Source of the DNA: DATDIC01 sp963764525 | GTDB lineage: Bacteria; Pseudomonadota; Alphaproteobacteria; Acetobacterales; Acetobacteraceae | Direction: 5' to 3' | NCBI GenBank assembly: GCA_963764525.1 | Contig: CAVXTC010000036.1 | Coordinates: 147,990-211,989, forward strand | Length of the DNA: 64,000 bases | Part shown: piece by piece, positions 37,337-47,888 of the stretch | Layout: every line of letters begins with the position of its first letter | Numbering within the stretch: position 1 is the stretch's first letter | Notes under the pieces: generated by a model | Databases searched by the model: none | What the model was told of the DNA's origin: nothing | Seen by the model: the letters and a program-made list of their open reading frames with translations, nothing else | Position numbers and translations under genes: made by a program

Positions 37337-39336
37337 TCACAGCCGCACCCGCACGCCGGCGAAGAAATTCGGCCCGGGCGTCTGGAACCCGTTCACCGGC
37401 TCGAACCGCGAGCCGCCCAGGTTGCGCCCGGTGGCATAAAGCTGGATAGCGCGGCGTGACGTCGTACGTCGCCGTCAGGTTGAAGATCAGTCCCTGCCCC
37501 GAGGTGCCGAGGTGCACCGCTGCTGAACCCGCTGTTGTCGATCAGGAAATCTGAAAATGCGCCGGTGAACAGCAGCTCCGGCACGATGGTCAGCCTTGGA
37601 ACCGGGGTGAGCGTGACATCCAGCGACGCGGTGTTCTGCGGGCGGCGCAGCAGCTTCTCGCCGGTGTCGGCGTTCTCTGGCTGGGTGTAGGTGTAGGTGC
37701 GCGTCGATCCGCAGCCAGCGCGCGGGATGCAGGTCAGCTCGTTCTCCACGCCCTGGATATGCGCCGAGCCGATGTTCTGCGAGGTTTCCACCGGAACGAA
37801 GACGGTGACGATCAGGTTGTCGATCTGCTCGTTGAAGTAGGTGGCGCCGAAGCTGACGCCGTCGGCCTGGCCCAAGGCGGGGACCGTGGTGGTGAACCCG
37901 ATCTCCCAGCCTTGCGCGGTCTCCGGCAGCAGGTTGGGGTTGCCGACATAGCCGGTGGAATCGACGCCGAACCGGTCGAACAGCGACGGCGCGAGGAACG
38001 CCGTGCCATAGGCTGCCTTGAAGCGGGTCAGCACCTCCGGCACATCGATCACCGCGCCCAGCCGCCAGGTGAACGGATGATTGTTCAGTACCCAGTCCTG
38101 GCGCATCTGCCCTGTCACCGTCAGCCGTTGCCACAACGTGCCCTGCAACCCGGCATAGCTCGCATTGTCGATCATGGAGGCGTTGGTGTTCTGCTGAAAG
38201 GGGAACCCGTCGGTGGAGGAGTTGATGCGCACCTTCGCGGTGTTCCCGGTGCGCTCGTAGCCGAAGGTCAGGTCGGCGACCGACAGCACGCGCGAGGCGA
38301 ACAGATCGCCCAGATGCAGCGTGTTGTTCCACTGGATATCGCTTTCATAGGCGTGATAGCGCGAATCGTTGCTGGCCAGGTTGGCGATGTCCGCCGGGTT
38401 GAACGGCTCGTAATAACGCCGGTCGTCCTGCAGGCCGCCGAGGAACAGGCCGGTTTCGTACACACCGCCGGCCAGCAGCGAATGCACGCCGATCCGGCCC
38501 AGCAGGGACGTGTCATGGCCGGTGGAATTGGCGTCATCGAATGTCGGATTGCCGAGCTGGTTGAAGCCGAACACCGCCCGCCGCCCGCGCAGCAGCAGCG
38601 AGAATCGCGTCCCCGGCACCGGCGTGTAGCCGAGATTGAGCGTGCCGATCTGGTCGCGAAAGCCTTGCGGCGTGCCGGTGTACACCGACTCCCGCTGCGG
38701 CGTGCTGAATCGAACCCGCGCAGTGACTTCGGTCTGCGCGATGGCGGCATAATCGAACGGGCCGGACACGCCGGACACCACCTCATTGTCCAGCAGTTGC
38801 GCCGGATACCCGCCGGCGAGGTCGCCCTGCCAGATGCACGCCCTGCTCGTGCCCCTGGCGGGTGATCAGGTTGATCACCCCGCCGACCGCGCCGGAGCCA
38901 TAAAGCGACGCCATCGGGCCGCGCACGATCTCGATCCGCTCGACATCCGCCAGCGTATCGACACCGAAATTGAACGCCGCGCCCGGATCGGAGCCGTCGT
39001 TGATCGGCATGCCGTCGCGCAGCACCAGCACCTGGTTGGAATCGGTGCCGCGGATGAACACGCTGGCATTGCCGCCCGGCCCGCCGGACTGCGCGACGCG
39101 TATGCCGGGCACCGCGGAAAGCGCCTCGGTCAGGGTGTTGTAGCCGCGCTGCTCGATCTCCTGCGCGGGTGATGACGGTCACGCCGGCTGGGATGTCCTC
39201 GACCGGCGTGGCAACGCGGGTGGCGGTGACCACCACATCGGGCTGCGGCATGCCCGCCTGCGGCAGATGCGGGATCGGCGGCGCTGGCGGCGCATGGAAC
39301 GCAATGAGCAATGCGAGCAGCGAGAAGCCGGCGCAT
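37337..39336 (-). CDS. btuB: TonB-dependent receptor, BtuB-like (cobalamin), several frameshifts
   Basis: Outer membrane beta-barrel for corrinoid uptake. RBS GGAGG (39342-39346) precedes ATG 39336 (MRRLLAAR, signal peptide), then a frame change to FSLLALLIAFHAPPAPPIPH and the TonB-box-like MPQPDVVVTATRVATPVEDI. The plug reads MPGIRVAQSGGPGGNASVFI, RGTDSNQVLVLRDGMPINDG and ERIEIVRGPMASLYGSGAVG, the BtuB/FepA pattern. The barrel runs from VSGPFDYAAIAQTEVTARVR to the C-terminal FFAGVRVRL, ending in the aromatic/hydrophobic strand needed for BAM. Breaks near 39300, 39165, 38850 and 37520. Control by the B12 riboswitch upstream supports the substrate. Confidence 0.88.
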
Positions 39337-39454
39337 GCGGTCCTCCGAGTGCAATGGACCGCGTGGACGCGGCCCGTGTCATGGGACGACAGCCGCCTGC
39401 GGGTCTTTCTCCCGCTGCGCCGGTACACCCCGCCCGTCGCGCGCGCGCAGTCTC

Positions 39455-39630
39455 GATGCCGGCCGGTCTCCTGGCTTGCGGGTCGTTGCCGCGTCCAGCC
39501 TTCTCGCCCGGGCATCCGGGCAATGGCGTGATTGGACGAGGCTCGCCGCATACAGTTGCGGGGGCAGCCGCCCGCGGTTGGCTCCGTGGCGTTCCCGTTT
39601 CAGCCCTTGCGGGCCACCGACATCTGCGGG
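39455..39630 (-). promoter_or_regulatory. Cobalamin (adenosylcobalamin) riboswitch
   Basis: On the minus strand the conserved elements follow in order: GGTGGCCCGCAAGGGC, TGAAACGGGAACGCCACGG, GCGGCTGCCCCCGCAACTGT (the near-universal CCCGCAACTG core, B12 box region) and GCCAGGAGACCGGCC near the 3' side. It lies about 120 bases upstream of the BtuB-like receptor and reads towards it, so high cobalamin should shut off receptor expression. The space between 39337 and 39455 would hold the expression platform. Confidence 0.95.
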
Positions 39631-39658
39631 GAGACTACAAGATGAGGAGATCGACGCA

Positions 39659-40883
39659 ATGATTCCCCGCATCGAGTTCGATCCCGCGGCGCCGGCGCCG
39701 CTCGACGGCATTCGCGTGATCGACCTGTCGCGCCTGGTGGCCGGCAACATGCTGAGCCTGCAGCTCGCCGATCAGGGCGCCGAGGTCATCAAGATCGAGG
39801 ACCCGCAAAAGGGCGATCCGTTGCGCGCCTGGCGGGTGAACGGGCTGAGCCTCTATTGGAAAGTCTATGCGCGCAACAAGAAGAGCCTGGCGCTCAGCCT
39901 GCGCGCGGCCGAGGGGCGCGCCGTGCTGCTGGACCTGGTGGCGCAAAGCCACGTGCTGATCGAGAATTTCCGCCCCGGCACGCTGGAGGAGATGGGGCTC
40001 GGCCCGGACGTGCTGCACGCGCGCAATCCGAAGCTGGTCATCGTGCGCATTTCCGGCTTCGGGCAGGACGGGCCGTATCGCGACCGGCCGGGCTTCGGCA
40101 CGCTGGTGGAGGCAATGTCGGGGTTCGCCGCCAAGAACGGGTTCGAGGATCGGGCGCCGGTGCTGCCGCCGCTGGCGCTGGCGGACATGGTCTCCGGCCT
40201 GTATGGCGCGTACGCGGTCATGGTGGCGCTGCGCGTGGCGGAGCGCGGCGGCGGCCGCGGGCAGGTGATCGATCTGCCGCTGCTGGACCCGATCATGTCG
40301 ATCCTCGGGCCGGACGCGGCGATCTATCGCGTCAGCGGCGAGATGCCCGTCGCGCACCGGCAGCCGATCGAGCACCACCTCGCCGCGCAACGTCTGGCGC
40401 ACGGCGGACGGGCGCTACATCGCGATCTCCGCCTCCATGCAGGCGATGGCGGAGCGGCTGTTCCGCGCCATCGGGCGGCCCGACATGATCGAGGATCCGC
40501 GCTTCCGCACCAACACCGACCGGGTGCGCAATGCGGATGCATGCGAGGCACCGATCGCCGCGTTCATCGCCGCCCGCTCGCTGGAGGAGAATATGCGTGT
40601 GTTCCGCGAGGCGGATGTGACGGCCAGTCCGGTCTATGAGATCGATCAGTTCCTGGACGATCCGCACGTGCAGGCACGTGGGATCGTGGTGGAAGCGCCG
40701 GATGCCGATGCGGGCTCGGTGCTGATGCACAACATCGTGCCGCGCCTGTCGGACACGCCCGGCAGGCTGCGCCGCCCGGCGCCGGATCTCGGGGAGCACA
40801 CGCGCGAGGTGCTGGAGGCGGCCGGCATTGCACAGGCGCGGATCGAGGCGCTTGCCGCAGAAGGGGTCATCGGAGTCGCCTGA
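39659..40883 (+). CDS. CaiB/BaiF-family (class III) CoA transferase, one or two frameshifts
   Basis: Moves CoA between carboxylic acids through acyl-enzyme intermediates. From MIPRIEFDPAAPAPLDGIRV: IDLSRLVAGNMLSLQLADQG and AEVIKIEDPQKGDPLRAW are the standard opening. LSLRAAEGRAVLLDLVAQSH, VLIENFRPGTLEEMGLG and FGQDGPYRDRPGFGTLVEAM follow. After a break near 40400 the C-terminal part reads LFRAIGRPDMIEDPRFRTNT and YEIDQFLDDPHVQARGIVVE. About 407 residues, normal. Divergent from the B12-regulated receptor. Substrate unknown. Confidence 0.88.
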
Positions 40884-40978
40884 ACCGGCATTTTGTTGGT
40901 AAAGATCCATTCCACGGATGATGTCCGGACAATATCGACGACCCATTGGCGAGACTTCGTTAGCCGGACAGGTGGAGC

Positions 40979-41261
40979 ATGATCGTCCATGAACGTGAAC
41001 CCAAGGCGGAGCGGTTTGAGGTGCGCTTGACCCCTGCAACCAAGTCGTTGCTCAGCCAGGCGGCGCAATTGCGGCACACCACGCTGACCGATTTCCTGCT
41101 CTCCAGCGCGGTTCGGGCGCCGAAGAAGCCCTGGTCTCCTCGCGCGTCTTCGAGATCAGCTCCGAGGAAGGCTGGAGCACGCCAAACTGGCGCTGGATGA
41201 GTCGGTTGAGGCCCCTCCCCCGGCCGCGCTCGTGGCCCTGCTGCGCCCACCTCGGAGCTAG
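40979..41261 (+). CDS. DUF1778/TacA-type antitoxin, frameshifted, no toxin adjacent
   Basis: The N-terminal half reads KAERFEVRLTPATKSLLSQA and LRHTTLTDFLLSSAV, the ribbon-helix-helix DUF1778 pattern of TacA antitoxins. After a frame change near 41115 it continues AEEALVSSRVFEISSEEGW, and later LDESVEAPPPAALVALLRPP with a stop at 41261. Such antitoxins neutralise a GNAT acetyltransferase toxin encoded immediately downstream, but here the next gene is a convergent methyltransferase, so the toxin is missing. A real orphan or a decayed pair. Confidence 0.65.
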
Positions 41262-41306
41262 ACTAACGGAAGTGATGAACGACCCCGAGGAAGAAAACAG
41301 CGCTGA

Positions 41307-41970
41307 TTAGGCTACCTCGGTGAACAGCGTGTCCTGGCGCCCCACTGCCGAATTGTGCGCATATGTTTTCCAGCTCGGAGCATAATCCGGCCGCGCCTCG
41401 TTTCCCCATGCGATCCAGCCGGGGCGGGTGCCTCTGGCGAACAGCTCGATCAGCGGCGCGGGGCTGCAGCCTTCGATGATCGGGTAGAGCTCGTCTGGCT
41501 TTCTGCTGTGCTCGCGTTTGCGGGTTGCGATCAGAATTCACCTGCCGCCGCCCAAGGTCGAAGGTCCGCGCGTTCTTGCCTCGAACCCCGAACAGAACCA
41601 GTTCGGTCACATTACGGAAATAAAAGCCAACACCACGCCCGTCGCTCCCGCCGTCCTTGCGGGTCTTGTGCCACACGATGTTGGTTTTGTACTCGAAACC
41701 CCAAGCCGCCAGGGCCGCGAGCCCATGCTCCAGCAGCGCATTTGGAACCCACAGATACGCATGGGCGGTCGGTGCACTAATTTCCGCAATTGGCAGCGAG
41801 CGAATTTCCTCCACGGTCAACGTGCCATAGCGGGACAATCGCCGGTGTTCGGGTGCCATCTTTCCAGTACGATTGGTAAACCGCCATGGAGGATCGGCGA
41901 GGACGCATCCAAATCGCCGCCCGTTTGCGAATGCGCGAAGGTCTGCCGCCGCGTCACGCTTGTCCGACAT
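41307..41970 (-). CDS. MT-A70-family N6-adenine methyltransferase, one frameshift
   Basis: SAM-dependent adenine-N6 methyltransferase of the Ime4/MT-A70 group, common in phages and mobile regions. From MSDKRDAAADLRAFANGRRF: the catalytic DPPW motif is in GCVLADPPWRFTNRTG. AHAYLWVPNALLEHGLAALA, WGFEYKTNIVWHKTRKDG and GFYFRNVTELVLFGVRGK are typical of the family. After a change near 41545 the C-terminal part (DELYPIIEGCSPAPLIELFA, then RGTRPGWIAWGNEA) runs to a stop at 41307. About 220 codons. No restriction enzyme lies beside it, so it is an orphan methyltransferase. Confidence 0.85.
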
Positions 41971-42009
41971 GTGCCTCTCCGGTGACTGGCTGTTGCAGTT
42001 AAGAAACGC

Positions 42010-43062
42010 TCAACGCCTATTCGCACCCGGAGCGTGTCGCGTCAATGCCCGTTTGTCCAGGAAATACAATGGTATGGCGCGCCGGACAGTAGGTGATCGC
42101 CTACCCCGCCGCCCGCTCGCCTCCACCACCAAACACAGTATCTCGAACAAAATCGACGCCCCGTTGAACGCGGTGATCCCGCCACATCGAATGGTGGCGA
42201 AACCTCCACCAAATCTCCCCCGACGAAATCCACACCGCGCAATGCGCGCAACAGCCGCAACGCCTCCAGGACGGAGATACCGCCGGCCTCCGGCGTGCCG
42301 GTGCCAGGTGCCTGCGCTGGGTCCAGGCTGTCGATGTCGAACGACAGATACATCGGGCCGCTGCCGACGACCCGCCGCGCTTCATCCGCCGCAAAGCGCC
42401 AGCCCTTGTCGTGGAATTCGTCCATCGGCAGCACGCGCATGCCGCTGCGCTGGCTGAACCCCCACATGTCCGGATCGTTGGTGGTGCCGCGAATGCCGAT
42501 CTGGATCACCCGCTTCGGGTCCAGCAGCCCTCTTCCATCGCGCGGCGGAACGGCGCGCCGTGATGGAAGCGCGAGCCCATGTAGTCGTCGCCGGTATCGC
42601 AATGCGCGTCGATATGGATCATGCCGACCGGACGCTGCGCCGCCACGGCCCGCAGGATCGGCAGCGTGATAGCATGATCGCCGCCGACCGACAGCGGAAC
42701 GACGCCGGCCGCGACGACCGTGCGATAGAACTCCTCGATCTCCGCCAGCGCGCCTTCCAGCGCATAGGGCTGCTCGATCCAGCAATCGCCCAGGTCGCGT
42801 ACGCGGGCCTGATCGAACGGGCGCACGCCGGTGGCGGCGTTGATCCGGCGCAGCAGCGAGCTTTGTTCGCGCACCGCGCGCGGGCCGTGGCGGGTGCCGG
42901 AACGGTTGGTCACCCCGCCATCGAACGGCACGCCGATCACACCGACTTCGGCTTCATCGAGCTGTTCAGTGTACGGGGCGCGGAAGAACTGGCGATCCCC
43001 GTGTAGCGCGGACGCGCCTGCGGATTGACCATTTCCTCGTATTTCTTCGGCTGCTTGATCAT
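42010..43062 (-). CDS. speB: Agmatinase / ureohydrolase family protein, frameshifted
   Basis: Binuclear manganese ureohydrolase (agmatinase, guanidinobutyrase or related). Starts MIKQPKKYEEMVNPQARPRY; after a break near 42985, AEVGVIGVPFDGGVTNRSGT and RHGPRAVREQ. The three metal motifs are present: VPLSVGGDHAITLPILRA, GMIHIDAHCDTGDDYMGS and LSFDIDSLDPAQAPGTGTPE. Then ISVLEALRLLRALRGVDFVG and LFEILCLVVEA. Breaks also lie near 42530 and 42170. The stop at 42010 follows the literal frame; a one-base error in a G run would place it at 42101, closer to the usual length. The guanidino substrate is not certain. Confidence 0.85.
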
Positions 43063-43406
43063 GTCCTGCCCCCTTCCGCCGACCATGCACGCGGCATCAG
43101 TCGCGGTCCAGCCGGGTCGGTGAAGTCGTCTAATTCGACGGAAGCAGCCCCGCCACCTCTCCCGCTTACTCGCATCGCGGTCGATGCGACGCCGGGATGA
43201 AAACTCGATATTGTCATTGCCGCAAATGCGGCTCCACGTCTTTTTTGCCCATACACGAAGACATAGATGCCCGCATGCGCGGACATGACGGTGTGGGGCT
43301 TCGGTCGCTCCCCGGGGCAGTTTCACAGCAGGTGAACGGGGGCGCGCAGCCTGACTGCCTGCTTGATTTATGCCTTTATGAACTCCCCCGCATCGAGGAA
43401 CTCGGA
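43063..43406. other. Intergenic region between agmatinase and SDR
   Basis: Divergent spacer of 344 bases. No coding frame is supported and no RNA structure was recognised. It should contain the promoters of both genes, but no clear -35/-10 pair was assigned. Confidence 0.4.
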
Positions 43407-44154
43407 ATGAAGCTGGCAGGACACGTGGCGCTGATCACCGGCGGCTCACGCGGCATCGGGCGGGCGACCGCCCTGCTTTCGCCGCGGAGGGCGCCGACAT
43501 CGCCTTCTGCCACCTGAACGACCACGCCAAGGCCGAAGCAGACCGCCGCCGAAATCAGCCGCGCTCGGCCGCCGCGCCCTGCACCGCTCGGTGGACGTGG
43601 CCGATATCCGCGCCGGCCGGGCGTTCGCCGCAGGAAATCGCCGCGATCGCTCGGCCCGATCGACATCCTGTTCAACAACGCCGGGATGAACATCCGCAAG
43701 CCGTTCGAGGACTACACCGAGGCCGAATTCGACCGCATCTGGCGTCCATCTCAAGGGCATGTTCTTCATGGCGCAGGCGGTCTATCCGGCGATGGTCGCG
43801 CGCGGCCGGGGCTGCATCATCAACGTCGCCTCCCAGCGCGGCCTGAAGGGCGCCGTCAACTCGGCGCCGTATTCCGCCGCCAAGGCGGCGATCATCGGCT
43901 TCACCCGGGCGCTGTCGTGGGAGGCCGCGCCGAAGGGCGTGCGGGTCAACGCCATCGCCCCCGGGCCGATCGACACCGACCTGAGTGCGCCAGGAGCACG
44001 ACCGAATCGCGCAGGCGTTCATCGACGCCCTGCCCGCCGGCCGGTTCGGCCGGCCGGAGGAAATCGCCGCGACCGCCCTGCTGCTCGCCGGGCCGGACGG
44101 CGGGTTCTACGTCGGCGCCGTCTGTCGCCCAACGGCGGCGACGTGATGCACTGA
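43407..44154 (+). CDS. Short-chain dehydrogenase/reductase, many frameshifts
   Basis: Classical SDR, about 249 codons. From MKLAGHVALITGGSRGIGRA (the NAD(P) TGxxxGxG motif), DVADIRAGRAFA (cofactor Asp), then FNNAGMNIRKPFEDYTEAEF (NNAG). Active-site region GCIINVASQRGLKGAVNSAP carries the serine and YSAAKAAIIGFTRALSWEAA the Tyr-x3-Lys. RVNAIAPGPIDTDLS and AGRFGRPEEIAATALLLA follow, and the C-terminus ends LSPNGGDVMH. The pieces are spread over three frames with at least five single-base breaks, yet no residue block is missing, so the gene is probably intact in the organism. Substrate unknown. Confidence 0.85.
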
Positions 44155-44369
44155 GCGCGCGTCAGGCCGCACCGAACGTTTCGAGAGCAAAAATTCGCGC
44201 AGTGTTCCCTGCACGTTTTCGTGATGTCCAGAGTGGTTGCAATCAGGCGCGATCTGGACCGCGAACCGGTCTGCAAGAACCTTTGAGGAACATCAAAGGC
44301 CGTCCGGGCCCTCCTGCGTTGACGAAGTTTAACGGCAGCGTCCGGTGTATGCCCCGGAAGCTGGTCTAG

Positions 44370-46070
44370 GTGTCCGCCCATGGCGACAACGAGCGGATGA
44401 TCACCCAGGGCCGCGGCGCGGGCTTGGCTGCGGCAGGAGACCCGGCTCGGCAGCCGCGCCGCCCGGCCGGTCCTGGTGCTGGGCGTCGCCGGCACGCGGT
44501 GGCGATCGCGCAGGCCTATTGCATCGCCGTGGTCTCGCCGCGGCGCTGACCGGGCCGCCGGCCGCATTCCGGCTCTGGACGGTGTTCGGCGTGCTGGCGC
44601 TGGTGCGGGCAGCGCTCACCTGGACCGGCGAGCTGGCCGCGCCGTGCCGGGGCCGCCTCCCGCCGCGGTTGCGCAGCGAGGTGATGACGCGGCTGCTGCA
44701 TGCCGGCCCGGCCCTGCTGCGCCAGCGCCACTCCGGCGAACTGGCCGCCACCGTGGTGGATCGGGTGGAGGCGCTGGACGGGCTGTATTCCCGCTGGATT
44801 CCGGCGTCGACGCTGGCGTGGCCGGCCCGCTGGTGGTCGTGCTGGCCGCCCTGGCGGCGGACCCGATAGCGGCCGGCGCTGCTGCTGCTGTGCGGGCTGC
44901 TGGTGCCGGTCGGCATGGCGGTGGCCGGGATCGGTGCGGCCGCGGCCTCGCGCCGGCAGTTTCTGGCGCTTGGCGCGGCTGCAGGCCCGGTTCCTCGACC
45001 GGGTGCGCGGCATCGCCACGATTGTGCTGTACGGGCGCGCGGCGGATGAGGCCGCGGCGCTCGCGCAGGCAGCCGACGAGCTGCGCCGGCGCACGATGCG
45101 GGTGCTGCGGGTGGCGTTCCTGTCGTCGGCCGTGCTCGATCTGGCCGCGGCGGCCGGCACTGGTAATCCTGGCGCTCCGCTACGGGCTGCTGATGCTGGA
45201 CACCGGATGGCCAGCCCCGGCACGGCCCTGTTCGCGCTGCTGCTGGTGCCGGAGTTCTTCGCGCCGCTGCGCGGCTTCGCCGCGGCGTACCAGGACCGGC
45301 TGCACGCGACCGGCGCGGCGGACGAGCTGATCGACCTGCCGCCTGCCGCCGGCGCCGGCGCCCGCCCGCGACGTGCGCACCGTGGCGGCGCGGGGCGTGA
45401 CGGTGGCGTTCGAGGATGTCCGCCTGATCTGGGATCCGACACGCGGCCGGCACTGGACGGGCTCAGCTTCCGCGTGCCGGCCGGTGAAACGCTGGTGCTG
45501 GCCGGTCCGTCCGGCGCCGGCAAATCGAGCGTGATCGAAATCCTGCTGGGCTTTGTCCGGCCCGACAGCGGGCGCGTCACCGTGAACGGCGCCGATATCG
45601 CCGACCTGGTGCCGGAGGCGCTGTCGCGGCTGACCGCCTGGATCGGCCAGCGCCCGGTGCTGTTCGCCGGCAGCATCCGCGACAACATCCGGTTCGCCCG
45701 GCCCGAGGCCACCGATGAGGAGGTGGCCCAGGCAGCCCGCGGCGGCGCGGGTGACCGAATTCGCCGCCGGCCTGCCGGATGGCCTGGACACGCCGGTCGG
45801 CGAAGGCGGCTACGGCCTGTCCGGCGGGCAGGCGCAGCGGGTGGCGATCGCCCGCGCCTTCCTGAAGAACGCGCCGCTGCTGCTGCTGGACGAGCCGACC
45901 GCGCATCTGGACCCGGCCACCGAGGCGGAGGTGCTGGAAAGCCTGCGCCGGCTGGCGCTGGGGCGGACGGTGATCCTGGCCAGCCATTCGTCGGCGGCGC
46001 ATGAGTTTGCCGGCCGGCGGCTCGATCTGCGGGACGGCCGGTGCCGATGCCGATGCGCATATCGGCATGA
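44370..46070 (+). CDS. cydD: ABC exporter CydD-type subunit (heterodimeric thiol exporter), many frameshifts
   Basis: Fused membrane-ATPase half of the CydDC exporter, which moves cysteine/glutathione to the periplasm for cytochrome bd assembly. The membrane part includes RLWTVFGVLALVRAALTWTG, LRSEVMTRLLHAGPALLRQR and DRVEALDGLYSRWIP, a CydD-like helix. The nucleotide-binding domain is complete: LAGPSGAGKSSVIEILLGFV (Walker A), ITAWIGQRPVLFAGSIRDNI (Q loop region, read as LTAWIGQRPVLF), GYGLSGGQAQRVAIARAFLK (signature) and LLLLDEPTAHLDPATEAEVL (Walker B). The start is uncertain: GTG 44370 needs a shift within the first codons. The stop overlaps the cydC ATG. Confidence 0.82.
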
Positions 46071-47690
46071 ACGACCTGCTGCGCATCCTGGGCCTGTGGC
46101 ACGGCAGGCCGGCTGGCTGGTCGGCCGGAGCTGGTCTCGCTGGCGGCGCTGGCCGCCGGGGTCGGCGGTGATGAGGATCGCCGGGCACGTGATCGGGGCG
46201 GCGCGTCGCGCTCGGCGTGCTGGCCGCGCCGCTGGCGCTGGACGTGTCCGGCGCCGCGCGGGTGGTGCTGCGCTACACCGAGCGGCTGGTGACGCATAAC
46301 GCCACGTTCCGCGCGCTGGCCGACCTGCGCGTCTGGTTCTTCCGCGGCCTGTCGCGCAATGCGGCCGGCGGGCTGGGATTCCGCCAGGCGGGCGACGTGC
46401 TGGCGCGACTGGTCGGCGACGTGGAGGCGCTGGACGGGCTCTATCTGCGCATCCTGGTGCCGTTGGCCGGCGCGGTGCTGCTGCTGCCGGTGCTGATCGT
46501 GCTGCTGGCTCGAGGGCTGGCCGGTCGCTGTGGCGGTGGGCGTGCTGTTTGCGCTGGCGGCGTTCGTCCTGCCGTGGCTGGCGGCCCGCGCCGCGCCGGG
46601 CGGCCGGCGCCCGGCTGGCGCGCGGCCGGGCGGCTGCGGATCGCCGCGCTGGACGCGCTGACCGGGCTGCGGGAGGTGCGGGCCTTCGCCGCCGAGGGCC
46701 GCATGCTGGCGCTGGTGCAGAGCCGGGAAGCGCGCTGCTGCCGCGCAGCGCGAGCTGGTCCGGCGAACCGCGCTGGCCGGGGCGGCGGCGCTGCTGTGCG
46801 GGCAGGCGGCGGTCCTGGCGGTGCTGATCGTTGCCGGGCGCAATCCGGTCTGTGGCGGTGGCCGGCGGTGTTTCTGGTGGTGGCGGCGTTCGAGACGGCG
46901 GGCGGCCTGCCGCGGGCCGGTGTGCTGGCCGGTCATGCGGCGGCGGCGGCGCGGCGCGTGCTGGAGGCGGCGGAGGCGCCGGCCCCGGTGCCCGACCCGC
47001 CGCGGCCGGCAGCGGCTGCCGATCGGATCGGGACTGCGCTTCGAGGGCGTGCATTTCCGCTGGCGGCCGGATGCGCCCCCGGTGTTCGAAGGACTTACGC
47101 TGGACGTGCCGGAAGGCGCGCGGGTCGGGCTGCTGGGACCGTCCGGATCGGGCAAATCGACGCTGGCGGCGCTGGCGCTGAAGCTGGCGGCTCCGCAGCA
47201 GGGGCGGGTGATGCTGGGCGGCACCGACATGGCGCTGCTGGCGGCCGAGGAGGTGCGGCAGCGCATCGGCTGGCTGGGCCAGGCGACGCATCTGTTCGAC
47301 GACACGATCCGCAACAACCTGCTGCTGGCGCGGCCGGAGGCCGATGAGGCGGCGCTGTGGGCGGCGCTGGAGGCGGCGCGGATCGCCGACGTCGTGCGGT
47401 CGTTGCCGGACGGGCTGGAGACCTGGGTGGGCGAAGGGGGCACGCGGTTTTCCGGCGGGCAAGGGCGGCGGCTGGCGCTGGCGCGGGCGCTGCTGTCGCC
47501 GGCCCCGGTGCTGATCCTGGATGAGCCCTGCGCCGGGCTGGATGGGAGACGGAGCGGGCTTTCTGGCGACGCTGAACGAGGTGGCGGAGGGACGGAGGTG
47601 ATCCTGATCGCGCACCGGCTGACCGGGGTGGAACGGCTGGACCGGATCTGGCGGCTGTCGGGCGGGCAGGCGGTGGCGGCGGCTGGGTAG
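46067..47690 (+). CDS. cydC: ABC exporter CydC-type subunit, many frameshifts
   Basis: Second half-transporter, starting MNDLLRILGLWHRQAGWLV with ATGA overlap to cydD. The membrane domain reads RVVLRYTERLVTHNATFRAL (the CydC-type RYxERxxxH signature), ADLRVWFFRGLSRNA and DVLARLVGDVEALDGLYLRI. The ATPase domain reads VGLLGPSGSGKSTLAALALK (Walker A), RIGWLGQATHLFDDTIRNNL, GTRFSGGQGRRLALARALLS (signature) and VLILDEPCAGLDG (Walker B). Several single-base breaks. No cytochrome bd genes lie in the window, so the link to bd oxidase is from family knowledge only. Confidence 0.85.
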
Positions 47691-47888
47691 AGGCTGGCGG
47701 GTTCGCGGCGATGTAAGTCCCGATTCGCCGCGCGGCGTCTGATGTGCATCTGGCGGACCCACCTTCGCGTCTTCCGCTGGCCGTCCGGTTGCGGGAGAGG
47801 TGGGTGTCAAGCTCCGGGGCTCGCCTCAACGCCTCGCCGCTACCCCCGGCACGTAATTCTTGCGCGGGAATTCCTCCAGTACTATCGG

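Noticed and set aside
44516..47749. Minus-strand open frame of 1077 codons opposite the ABC transporter
   Set aside because: Composition is Arg/Pro/Ser-rich with no domain; the plus strand holds clear CydD and CydC ATPase motifs. GC-rich codon usage leaves few stops in the antisense frame.
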